Below are positions 1 to 6,470 of a stretch of DNA of 11,365 nucleotides, in pieces. A program made the position numbers and the translations under genes. Each line of letters starts with the position of its first letter. Position 1 is the first letter of the stretch. The notes under the pieces are model-generated. The model searched no databases, was not told the origin of the DNA, and was given only the letters and a program-made list of their open reading frames with translations. Source of the stretch: Mariprofundaceae bacterium (GTDB taxonomy: Bacteria; Pseudomonadota; Zetaproteobacteria; Mariprofundales; Mariprofundaceae); NCBI GenBank assembly GCA_030950825.1, contig JAUZQT010000081.1, forward strand, positions 1 to 11,365, read 5' to 3'.

Positions 1-73
1 CAGATAGCTCAGTCGGTAGAGCAAGGGACTGAAAATCCCTGTGTCCTTGGTTCGATTCCAAGTCTGGCCACCA
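1..73 (+). tRNA. tRNA-Phe (GAA), 5' end cut by window
   Basis: Cloverleaf with the D-arm sequence AGCTCAGTCGGTAGAGC, anticodon GAA at 31-33 inside an AGGGA/TCCCT stem, and the T-arm motif GGTTCGATTCC. The 3' acceptor strand TCTGGCC (63-69) is followed by discriminator A70 and an encoded CCA (71-73). The window opens at the fourth base of the expected acceptor strand GGCCAGA, so about three 5' bases are missing. No second copy of the tRNA 3' end occurs in the window, so there is no sign of an integrated element bounded by an attachment-site duplication. Confidence 0.96.
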
Positions 74-113
74 TACATAACTTATTGAAATATAAGTTAA
101 AATTAATAAAAAT

Positions 114-137
114 GGAGCCTTTTCAGGTTCCTTTTTT
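114..137 (+). terminator. Rho-independent terminator of tRNA-Phe
   Basis: GGAGCC (114-119) pairs with GGTTCC (126-131), one G-T wobble, around a six-base loop. A run of six T follows (132-137). It lies 40 nt past the tRNA CCA, a normal place for a tRNA terminator. Confidence 0.8.
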
Positions 138-414
138 ATTGCCTTAAATTCAAAATAGGGACGGATTATTAAATAAACTCTATATCGTAGAGTTTAATTC
201 TTCTTAATTGTAATTGTCCGCCTTATGCCCTTCAATCCATACTTTTGGCTCTTTTAAATTCTCAGCGTAGCAGAAAGGGCGATATTTTGTGTCGCATATT
301 ATTTGCAGCCCTCTTGTTTTGACTTTAATCTTAACCTGAATAATTCAGCATGCTCAAATTCACGCAGGTGATGAAGTTTAATTTCAAGATATAAAAGCCT
401 GCACTGGACTTGCT
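138..414. other. Gene-poor stretch between tRNA terminator and element A1
   Basis: No convincing gene. A 9-bp hairpin stem with loop TATCG lies at 174-196 (TAAACTCTA / TAGAGTTTA). On the minus strand, two overlapping short frames look mildly protein-like. One has an ATG at 424 and stops at 299 (41 codons, charged, ending SKQEGCK). The other is open from 344 to a stop at 204, has no start codon, and contains CDTKYRPFCYAENLKEP. They could be two halves of one frameshifted gene remnant whose 5' side was replaced by element A1, but I recognise no family and random open frames of this size are common. The palindrome CTGAATAATTCAG at 336-348 resembles the tip of the A-family termini. Confidence 0.3.
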
Positions 415-600
415 TAGCCCGCATTATTCATGAATCGCCGTGATGAGCGCGCCGAAGCTTTGTTTGCAACGAATTTTTTACCATGAGTGCCGTAGCCATG
501 CATACGGTCGATTGGCAAAGGATTCGTTGCGGACAAATGTTAATGAACAACAAAGGAGCAAGCGAGGGCGCGGCAGCATTTGTGAATAATACGAGTTAGG
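415..600 (+). repeat. MITE-like palindromic element A1 (divergent copy)
   Basis: About 186 bp, ending in imperfect inverted repeats (TAGCCCGCATTATTCA at 415-430 against the complement of the end near 583-600). It shares with A2 the central GAGTGCCGTA..ATACGGTCGA hairpin and the arm GATTCGTTGCGGA, in the same orientation. It differs from A2 at many positions and carries about 20 extra bases after the right arm (near 537-562). It has no coding capacity. Family membership is clear from the shared core; exact ends are approximate. Confidence 0.75.
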
Positions 601-640
601 AACAGGAATTAAATAACATGTGCATTTGCTCCTCCGTTCC
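599..640 (+). repeat. Deletion remnant of palindromic element B
   Basis: GGAACAGGAATTAAATAACA (599-618) and the following TGTGCA match the terminal 26 bp of the B element at 6471-6631, 24 of 26 against its right end. The remnant closes with CCGTTCC (634-640), the outermost bases of the B right end. Nearly all of the interior is therefore gone. It overlaps the last GG of A1 and lies 6 bp before A2. Confidence 0.65.
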
Positions 641-646
641 ATAGTC

Positions 647-812
647 TAACCTGAATAATTCATAAATCGTTGTGATGATTGCGAAGAACCTTTATTTGCA
701 ACGTTTTTTTGTCGGGAGTGCCGTACCAATGGATACGGTCGACTGGCAAATAATTCGTTGCGGATAAAGGGCAAGCAAGGGCACGACAGTATTTGTGAAT
801 TATTCAGGCTAA
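647..812 (+). repeat. MITE-like palindromic element A2
   Basis: A concentric interrupted palindrome centred at 729.5. The outer ends are CCTGAATAATTCA (650-662) and its complement (796-808). The middle arms are at 689-703 and 756-770 (CCTTTATTTGCAACG / CGTTGCGGATAAAGG). The central near-palindrome is CCGTACCAATGGATACGG at 721-738. It is nearly identical to the reverse complement of A3 (10016-10183), with about six differences including two one-base homopolymer indels. It encodes no protein. Its right end lies 26 bp before the ATG of the next gene, so it forms that gene's immediate upstream region. Confidence 0.88.
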
Positions 813-838
813 GTTGGATACTATTCAGGAGACAATAA

Positions 839-1483
839 ATGCAGTTTGCAATTGCCACACATATTCGCCTAGCCAAACCTGAAACTGCCGCTCATTTTTT
901 AAAGGATGCGCTGGGCTTTGATATTGAATTCAGACAAGGCTATGGCTGGTGGGCTGAAAATGGCTCCATCACACTCATTTTACAAGAAGGCTTGGACAAT
1001 ATACCCATGATCGAAGTGCAGTGTACAGACATCGAAAACGACAGCGCAGCTCTCTTGCAGCGCCCAGACATTCAAGCTTTAAGCGAACGCAATCAACAGG
1101 GCAATCGTATTGAACATCGGCTTATTAGTGATTGTGGTATCACCTTGCTGCTTTCCAAGGTGCTTAATGAAGATGACATGGGAGAGCTTTTAAAGCTTCC
1201 AACAACATTAGCATGGGATGAACAAACTGCACTCCAGACACGCCGCATATTACGCATTGCTCCGCTTAGTTTTCGCAAGAGCGCACGCCAACGGGTGACT
1301 GAACGTGCTGAATACCTAGCCATTGAAGCAGGTGATCTTTGTGTTCAACACGCGCATGCCATGCAGTCTTTTCTTGATATTACACTGAATTTTCAATACG
1401 AGGCATTGTTTGATGCCATGCGGGAAGAAGGCATTGATCCTGCACCATATATGCAACAAACAAAGTCAAGAACATTGATCTGA
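839..1483 (+). CDS. VOC-fold protein with C-terminal PCP_red-like domain
   Basis: A 214-residue protein of unknown exact role. Residues about 5-110 look like a single vicinal-oxygen-chelate (glyoxalase/bleomycin-resistance) module: THIRLAKPETAAHFLKDALGF, then GYGWWAENGSITLIL and IEVQCTDIENDSAALL. Residues about 124-175 (LAWDEQTALQTRRILRIAPL, then FRKSARQRVTERAEYLAI) fit the small PCP_red helical domain, known from the C-terminus of light-independent protochlorophyllide reductase subunit B and from stand-alone proteins: W, then a P in a helix break, F-R, R-x-x-x-E-x-A. No phototrophy gene is nearby, so the domain is probably used otherwise. The start is supported by CAGGAGA at 826-832. The stop TGA shares its A with the ATG of the ABC1 kinase gene, implying translational coupling. 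Domain calls are from pattern only; the VOC call is the weaker one. Confidence 0.7.
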   Translation: MQFAIATHIRLAKPETAAHFLKDALGFDIEFRQGYGWWAENGSITLILQEGLDNIPMIEVQCTDIENDSAALLQRPDIQALSERNQQGNRIEHRLISDCGITLLLSKVLNEDDMGELLKLPTTLAWDEQTALQTRRILRIAPLSFRKSARQRVTERAEYLAIEAGDLCVQHAHAMQSFLDITLNFQYEALFDAMREEGIDPAPYMQQTKSRTLI

Positions 1484-3012
1484 TGTTTAAAATCATTCAA
1501 CGCAGCTTGCACCTTATGCGTATGGCTTGGGTCATGCGGCGCATTCGTAAAGCCGAAAGCCAACACACCCAACAAGCAGCACAGCACGCTTTATCCGAGC
1601 TGCTGGCGGGCTCGCGCGGTTTACCAATGAAAGTCGGTCAATTTTTGGCAGGCATGGGTGAAGATACCGCATACAGCAAACTAACAACTGGTATTAAGCC
1701 ATCCCCACTAACACATATAAGGCCAATTCTTGCGCAGGCATGGCAACAACCAATACAATTTATGCTGAAAAACATCGAAGAAAGTCAGGCCGCAGCTTCG
1801 TTGGGTCAAGTGCATCGCGCTTACCTAAATGATCGTGAATGTGTCGCCATCAAAGTGCAGTATCCCGATATTGCATCGGCTATTGATGCCGAAATGAAGT
1901 TGGCAGGCTTATTACCAGCAGGAGGCCCAATTAAGACTTGGGCATTTGATTTGGATAGCTATAAAACAACGCTCAAAAACACCCTAAATCATGAGCTGGA
2001 TTATTTGCATGAAATGAAGCAGCAACTTCAATTTGCATCCAGCATGAATGTTGAGGGTTTGCATATCCCCCATGTTTTCCCTGTATTGTGCCGCCAAAAT
2101 GTATTGGTGCAGGAGTGGGTTGACGGTGTACGCCTATCTGAAGCAGCAACTTGGCCTTTACCCGCACGTTTGTATATAGCTCGAACCTTAATTCAGACTA
2201 TGTTTCAAAGCTTGTTCGAATTCGGTTTGGTACATGGCGACCCACACCCTGGTAATTTGTTTTTTCAATACCATGATACTCAGCCGCAAACGATTTTGTT
2301 GGACTATGGCTGCATGCTGCATATTAAGAAAACCCGCCAGTTGGTATTATTAAAGCTCATTTTGAATAGTCGCGGGGAATCGGATGTGGTATTGCTTGAT
2401 GCCTTTGTCGCTTTGGGATTTGATGTTGAAAAAATAAAACTTATTGAAGGAAAATTACCGCAATTAACCCGCCTTTTATTCCAGCCTTTTATAGAACCGC
2501 GATCTTTTAATGCCAAAACATGGCATTTAAGCGATGCCGTAGCTACGTTATTGGGCGATCAACGCTGGTGGTTTCGCTCGGCAGCCCCAGCTGACTTATT
2601 CCTTCTTATTCGCGTTTTTCAAGGGTTGATTGCGCAACTTGAAACACTCAATATTCAACTGCCATGGTGGCCACTTCTCAAGCAGGCCATAAAAAAACAA
2701 ACACTGGAAGAGGCCATACAATGGCAACCTGGCAATGTCCCGCTGGCGAGTTCCCCTGTTTATCAAGGTTCTGCCAAGCAATTGCACATTCATATTGAGC
2801 GCGAAAATAAAGAACCCATACACATCAGCTTGCCTGCTTATCAAGCGCTCCAGCTTGAGAGTCTCATGCCCGATCATATTCAACAAGCTGTTTGTGATGC
2901 AAAAATAGATTTGAGGGTTATGCGTGAAAGCTTGCTACAAGAAGGCTTGGAACCTCAAACATTGTTTGATATTCAGCTTACGACGGGTCGTTATCACCTA
3001 TACCTCGTATAG
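1483..3012 (+). CDS. ABC1/AarF (ADCK-like) atypical protein kinase-like ATPase
   Basis: 509 residues carrying the family signature in order. KVGQ at 50-53 is the KxGQ motif. AAASLGQVH at 103-111 is the Ala-rich loop replacing the usual P-loop. Lys124 is in VAIK, and E211 is in VQEWVDGVRL. The catalytic HGDPHPGN is at 251-258, and the metal-binding DYG (the DFG equivalent) at 274-276. Known members (UbiB, Coq8/ADCK) support ubiquinone synthesis or lipid homeostasis by ATPase activity. This protein lacks the two C-terminal membrane helices typical of UbiB. Instead it ends in an about 80-residue segment (about 430-509) of beta-strand and helix character (LHIHIERENKEPIHISLP, then LMPDHIQ and IDLRVM), possibly a SHOCT-like appended domain. 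It starts in a one-base overlap with the VOC/PCP_red-like gene, so the two are probably expressed and act together. The substrate is unknown. Confidence 0.9.
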   Translation: MFKIIQRSLHLMRMAWVMRRIRKAESQHTQQAAQHALSELLAGSRGLPMKVGQFLAGMGEDTAYSKLTTGIKPSPLTHIRPILAQAWQQPIQFMLKNIEESQAAASLGQVHRAYLNDRECVAIKVQYPDIASAIDAEMKLAGLLPAGGPIKTWAFDLDSYKTTLKNTLNHELDYLHEMKQQLQFASSMNVEGLHIPHVFPVLCRQNVLVQEWVDGVRLSEAATWPLPARLYIARTLIQTMFQSLFEFGLVHGDPHPGNLFFQYHDTQPQTILLDYGCMLHIKKTRQLVLLKLILNSRGESDVVLLDAFVALGFDVEKIKLIEGKLPQLTRLLFQPFIEPRSFNAKTWHLSDAVATLLGDQRWWFRSAAPADLFLLIRVFQGLIAQLETLNIQLPWWPLLKQAIKKQTLEEAIQWQPGNVPLASSPVYQGSAKQLHIHIERENKEPIHISLPAYQALQLESLMPDHIQQAVCDAKIDLRVMRESLLQEGLEPQTLFDIQLTTGRYHLYLV

Positions 3013-3099
3013 AAAACCTCTAAAATATACAACACGCCAAAAGCCCAGCATTGCGGAGCACTCGCTTTTTCAAGACCCCCTGTGATTTCATGGCTGAGA

Positions 3100-3414
3100 T
3101 TAAATAGGCCAAAGCTGAATGCCCAAAAATATAAAACATAAAGTCAACAAGCCACAACCACCAGTGACTGCGATATATGCAGCTTTACTACCAATATTCT
3201 GAATCTGTTTGATACCAATATATGTTGCACTTGCAGAAACAAAAAAAGCAAACTCATTCATAACAAGTAGGCTAAGGATAGGAATGCGCGTCTCACCGCT
3301 AGCATTTATTTCACTGCCCATAACAACAAGCAGCATGAATAAAATGCCAGAGGGTAGAGCCAAATAAGGAAAGTTTATTTTCTGCATGATTAAAATAGCT
3401 GCTCCATAAAACAT
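3100..3414 (-). CDS. Small predicted multi-pass membrane protein, unknown function
   Basis: 104 residues, minus strand, lying convergently behind the ABC1 kinase gene and divergently from dbpA. Three hydrophobic segments are visible: about 17-33 (LALPSGILFMLLVVMG), about 45-66 (ILSLLVMNEFAFFVSASATY) and about 80-102 (YIAVTGGCGLLTLCFIFLGI). Short polar links between them (SEINASGETR; KQIQNIGSK) fit a small inner-membrane protein. I recognise no family. The start is uncertain: the first ATG has only a weak GGGCAG upstream, and an internal Met at residue 10 has GGAG too far away. Its hydrophobic periodicity and isolation from any overlapping plus-strand gene argue that it is real. Confidence 0.6.
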   Translation of the reverse strand: MFYGAAILIMQKINFPYLALPSGILFMLLVVMGSEINASGETRIPILSLLVMNEFAFFVSASATYIGIKQIQNIGSKAAYIAVTGGCGLLTLCFIFLGIQLWPI

Positions 3415-3470
3415 TGTATGGTTTACTGCCCATAAATAGGTACGCTATAGCCTTATTCTTTACACAACGA

Positions 3471-3491
3471 GAACCCTGCCTAGCAGGATTC
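3471..3491 (+). promoter_or_regulatory. Hairpin in the dbpA leader next to the ribosome-binding site
   Basis: GAACCCTGC and GCAGGATTC form a stem (GAA/TTC plus CCTGC/GCAGG around one C/A mismatch) with loop CTA. It ends 8 bases before the AGGAA ribosome-binding site at 3499-3503. There is no T-run, so it is not a terminator. It could affect translation of the helicase; no function is proven. A weak promoter candidate (TTTACT at 3422, TATAGC at 3446, 18-bp spacing) lies upstream. Confidence 0.35.
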
Positions 3492-3509
3492 TAACAATAG
3501 GAAACTGTT

Positions 3510-4901
3510 TTGAGCCAAACACCATTTTCAAACCTTAAATTACAAGCGGGTATATTGCAAAATCTTGCATCATTAAACTATACCATGATGACCCCTATCC
3601 AGGCAGAAAGCTTGCCCCACATACTGACTGGCAAGGATGTGATTGCTCAAAGTAAAACGGGATCTGGTAAGACCGCCGCATTTGGACTTGGACTACTGGA
3701 AAATTTGGATATAACAACATTACACACACAAGCCTTAGTACTTTGCCCAACACGTGAATTGGCCGATCAAGTAGCACGAGAGTTGCGGAAACTGGCTAGA
3801 AATATTGCCAATGTTAAAATTATCACCCTGTGTGGTGGCATGCCCATGTACAGCCAACAGGCATCCTTGCGTTATGGCGCACACATCATTGTTGGAACGC
3901 CAGGGCGAATTGAAGATCACCTAAAACGAGGCACTTTGAAATTGAATCAGCTACAGATTCTTGTACTTGATGAAGCCGATAGAATGCTTGAAATGGGCTT
4001 TCAACTAGCCTTGGATAGTATTGTAAAAAAACTTCCCGAACAACGTCAAACCTTACTATTTAGCGCAACATTTCAAAAGAAAACACAAGCTATCGCCAAG
4101 CGCATGATGCGGCAGCCCATCACGGTGAAGGTTGCAGTGTCCCATGACAACAAAAACATTGCGCAATGTTTTTATCAAGTGGAGCACAAAAATCGTTTGG
4201 AAGCTTTACGTTTATTACTTTTGCAACAGCAGCCTGAATCATCCATTGTTTTTTGTAACACCAAACGTGAGACCGAAGAGGTTACCAATGCACTTATTTA
4301 TGCAGGCTTTAGTGCTTTGGCTTTAAATGGGGATTTAGAGCAGCGTGAACGTGATCAAGCCATCATTCGCTTTGCCAATCGAAGCATTTCAATCCTTGTC
4401 GCCACTGATGTCGCAGCGCGCGGCCTAGATATCGATGCCTTAGACTTGGTCATTAACTATGAACTCGCACATGAACCTGAAACCCATACCCATCGTATTG
4501 GGCGAACTGGAAGAGCTGGAAAACAAGGTCTGGCATACTCACTGTTTGGCACGACAGATAACTATAAGATGACTGTCTTATCTGACTACCTTCAGCAAAA
4601 CATACAAGCAAGCCCCCTACCCTCCAGTAAATTTCTTAAAGAGACTGCAAAAAAAGCAGCCATGACAACCCTGCAAATTTCAGGTGGCAAAAAACATAAA
4701 CTACGCCCTGGTGATATTTTAGGTGCACTAACAGCTGACAATGACATTGCTGGTGCGCAAGTCGGAAGAATAAACATCATGGATCAATGGGCATATGTCG
4801 CGGTGAATCGCACTATCGTGAGCCTTGCAGTAAATAAACTGGGCAGTGGCAAGCTGAAAGGCCGCTCGTTTCGAATATCTGTTATTGGCGCAGCATCCTG
4901 A
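3510..4901 (+). CDS. dbpA: DEAD-box ATP-dependent RNA helicase DbpA
   Basis: 463 residues, close in size and sequence to E. coli DbpA, which acts in large-subunit assembly by recognising hairpin 92 of 23S rRNA. Motifs in order: Q-motif TMMTPIQ (25-31), I SKTGSGKT (48-55), Ia PTRELADQ (80-87), CGG (108-110), Ib TPGR (130-133), II DEAD (154-157), III SAT (185-187), IV IVFCNTK (246-252), V ATDVAARGLDI (298-308), VI HRIGRTGRAG (328-337). The C-terminal DbpA RNA-binding domain follows (about 386-459), with SGGKKHKLRPGDILGALT and GKLKGRSFRISV. That domain separates it from RhlB, RhlE or SrmB. The start is TTG, six bases after AGGAA (3499-3503). No ATG near the expected N-terminus would include the FSNLKL segment. 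It is monocistronic, with repeat element D directly behind it. Confidence 0.95.
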   Translation: MSQTPFSNLKLQAGILQNLASLNYTMMTPIQAESLPHILTGKDVIAQSKTGSGKTAAFGLGLLENLDITTLHTQALVLCPTRELADQVARELRKLARNIANVKIITLCGGMPMYSQQASLRYGAHIIVGTPGRIEDHLKRGTLKLNQLQILVLDEADRMLEMGFQLALDSIVKKLPEQRQTLLFSATFQKKTQAIAKRMMRQPITVKVAVSHDNKNIAQCFYQVEHKNRLEALRLLLLQQQPESSIVFCNTKRETEEVTNALIYAGFSALALNGDLEQRERDQAIIRFANRSISILVATDVAARGLDIDALDLVINYELAHEPETHTHRIGRTGRAGKQGLAYSLFGTTDNYKMTVLSDYLQQNIQASPLPSSKFLKETAKKAAMTTLQISGGKKHKLRPGDILGALTADNDIAGAQVGRINIMDQWAYVAVNRTIVSLAVNKLGSGKLKGRSFRISVIGAAS

Positions 4902-4914
4902 TAAAAAATAATTG

Positions 4915-5032
4915 TAACTATTCAGCTCCCACTGATTCACACGATATCTGCGTTGAAAAATACTCACGTACTCGAGTACGCTCCGTTTTTTCGCCTTGAT
5001 CTCGGGTAAATCAGCTGCAATCTGAACAGCTA
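4915..5032. repeat. Palindromic element D
   Basis: A 118-bp concentric imperfect palindrome with all arms centred at about 4973.5. The outer ends TAACTATTCAG (4915-4925) and CTGAACAGCTA (5022-5032) match at 9 of 11. Inside them are CTGATT (4932) with AATCAG (5009-5014), and GAAAAA (4955) with TTTTTTC (4986-4992). The perfect 14-bp centre CGTACTCGAGTACG is at 4967-4980. It encodes no protein and begins 13 bp after the dbpA stop. It could fold as a long hairpin in DNA or RNA. It is a single copy here, so mobility is inferred only from the architecture. Confidence 0.75.
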
Positions 5033-5069
5033 CAAATAATTTATTGAATCACAGCGCAGATTTAGACAG

Positions 5070-5089
5070 TATTCAATGGATATTGAATA
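5070..5089. repeat. Inverted repeat upstream of the CNB-protein promoter
   Basis: TATTCAA (5070-5076) and TTGAATA (5083-5089) flank a six-base spacer. The site lies about 95 bp before the predicted -35 box of the TPR/cyclic-nucleotide gene. The dyad suits a dimeric regulator but matches neither the CRP nor the FNR consensus. It could equally be debris of the repeat elements around it. Confidence 0.35.
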
Positions 5090-5092
5090 TAG

Positions 5093-5130
5093 CCTAGATC
5101 CTGCATTATTCATGAATAATGCAGGCTAGG
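5093..5130. repeat. Solo palindromic end related to element A
   Basis: A perfect 26-bp palindrome at 5100-5125 (half-site CCTGCATTATTCA), flanked by CCTAG (5093-5097) and CTAGG (5126-5130). The half-site closely resembles the A1 terminus CCCGCATTATTCATGAAT. It is best explained as two A-family termini joined after loss of the element interior, or as a minimal member of that family. It lies 58 bp before the next gene's -35 box, so an operator role is possible but not needed. Confidence 0.65.
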
Positions 5131-5182
5131 TATAGCGTTAATTCATGAGCATCCATACATTATCATCAATAATGGCCGAATG

Positions 5183-5211
5183 TTCATAAAAACGTAAATA
5201 TATGCTATTAT
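5183..5211 (+). promoter_or_regulatory. Sigma-70-type promoter of the TPR/CNB gene
   Basis: TTCATA (5183-5188, 4 of 6 to consensus) is separated by 17 bp from TATTAT (5206-5211, 5 of 6). TGC directly before the -10 box gives an extended -10. The ribosome-binding site AGGAGGGG (5236-5243) and the TTG start at 5248 follow at a normal leader distance. Confidence 0.55.
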
Positions 5212-5247
5212 GATAGTCAATGCCACGCATCCAACAGGAGGGGCTAC

Positions 5248-6417
5248 TTGAACGTGCAAATACTTATGCGGCAAGCTCGCAAAGCCGCCTGTAAAGAGCA
5301 GTACCAAGAAGCATGCAGCTTATACCAACAAATCATTACTGCGGATGCAATGAAAGACAACTTGGATATCAAATTGCGATTGGCTTGGAGCCATGAGCGT
5401 TTAGGCAATATCAAGGAAGCCTGTGAGCTGTACTTACAAGTCATCCATCAATATACAATATCTGGAGAGGAAGGCGCAGCAAGGGCTTTGCAAAAGTCTA
5501 TCGATGCCTTACAAACTCCCATAAAAGAAAATATTAAAACGCCAGACATTAAAGCGCTGGACGATGCTGAGATGATGGTAGTATTGCAGCAAATGGGTTC
5601 AGACATTCAGCTATTGCCAAGCGATATTTTATACCGTGAGGGCGACATACCAGACACTGTTTGGATGTTAAAACAGGGTTCGTTATCCATACATATGACA
5701 AGTTATAATGATTGCGATGACATTGAAGAGAGACATGCACAACAAGGAGCCCTGGTGCTCATAGGCGAGTTAAGCCTGTTTACTGGACAACGGCGCTATG
5801 CCACCGTACGCGCAGAGAGCCTATGTCGTTTGTGTGGTATAACAATTCAACGGATTAATGCCCACAAGGATCTCGCATTTCAAGCAGGCATGAAGCGTCT
5901 TTTATGCCAGCTCTGGGTTGACCCAACGTTGGCACAGCATGATATTTTTGAACGCATGAATGACGTAGACCGCTTATATTTAAGCCAATCATTGGAGGCC
6001 ATCGAACTGGAAGCGGGTCAATGTTTGATGCAAGCTGGAGAAGAACATGATGGCGCTTATTTGGTGCAAACTGGTTGTTTGTTTTATCTGCATGATGCGA
6101 ATTACTCACACGAGGATGAACTTGAGGATGGCAGTCTATTAACCAGCGTTGTATCAGGCGATATGGTAAACCTTGGTGGCTTATTGCATGGCTATCAAAG
6201 TGAATGTCGTATTGTCGCAGCAACCCCATCTCGCTTATTGCGTTTGTCCAAAGAAATGTTTGAATTATTTGCTCTGCGTCGACCATGGATCATTCAAGCT
6301 GTATTGCGTTATTGCCGGCGCCCAAGCCACTTGCAAGCATTGCAACCTGCCGAAGACTATTTATGGAAGCACAACAAACATGTAGAATTGCGGCGGGTTA
6401 CATCAATTCAAGCTTGA
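5248..6417 (+). CDS. TPR protein with two cyclic-nucleotide-binding-like domains
   Basis: 389 residues, no signal peptide, probably a cytoplasmic sensor. Residues 1-88 form TPR-like helical repeats (EQYQEACSLYQQIITAD; RLGNIKEACELYLQVI). Residues about 115-205 form a CRP/PKA-type cNMP-binding beta-barrel (LLPSDILYREGDIPDTVWML, then QGSLSI) with a phosphate-binding cassette IGELSLFTGQRRYATVRA (172-189), which keeps the Gly-Glu pair and the Arg before A-T-V-R-A. Residues about 235-345 repeat the fold (LEAGQCLMQAGEEHDGAYLV), but the cassette is degenerate (VNLGGLLHGYQSECRIVAAT), so the second barrel probably does not bind nucleotide. No helix-turn-helix or catalytic domain is present, so it is not a standard CRP regulator. 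The TTG start is chosen for the strong AGGAGGGG four bases upstream (5236-5243). A GTG two codons later is possible. It is transcribed alone. Ligand and partner are unknown. Confidence 0.88.
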   Translation: MNVQILMRQARKAACKEQYQEACSLYQQIITADAMKDNLDIKLRLAWSHERLGNIKEACELYLQVIHQYTISGEEGAARALQKSIDALQTPIKENIKTPDIKALDDAEMMVVLQQMGSDIQLLPSDILYREGDIPDTVWMLKQGSLSIHMTSYNDCDDIEERHAQQGALVLIGELSLFTGQRRYATVRAESLCRLCGITIQRINAHKDLAFQAGMKRLLCQLWVDPTLAQHDIFERMNDVDRLYLSQSLEAIELEAGQCLMQAGEEHDGAYLVQTGCLFYLHDANYSHEDELEDGSLLTSVVSGDMVNLGGLLHGYQSECRIVAATPSRLLRLSKEMFELFALRRPWIIQAVLRYCRRPSHLQALQPAEDYLWKHNKHVELRRVTSIQA

Positions 6418-6470
6418 TAGACCCGCGTTGACATAGCTACAAGAAGTCAGTAAAGCCAAATAGCCATTAA

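Noticed and set aside
1..73. tRNA-Phe as the boundary of an integrated element
   Set aside because: No integrase gene and no direct repeat of the tRNA 3' end is present in the window. The neighbouring repeats are short palindromes, not an island.
415..812. CRISPR array
   Set aside because: A1 and A2 are two diverged long palindromes with no short regular repeat-spacer pattern and no cas genes.
793..822. Promoter for the VOC gene spanning the A2 right end (TTGTGA, 18 bp, GATACT)
   Set aside because: Transcription would start at about 829, inside the Shine-Dalgarno sequence (826-832), leaving no usable leader.
646..876. Minus-strand 76-codon open frame
   Set aside because: It runs through element A2 and into the next gene. 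Its translation mirrors the repeat, and a similar frame would arise from any A copy.
5855..6286. Minus-strand 143-codon open frame
   Set aside because: It lies wholly inside the TPR/CNB gene on the opposite strand. It has no ribosome-binding site, no recognisable motif and a composition typical of a shadow frame.
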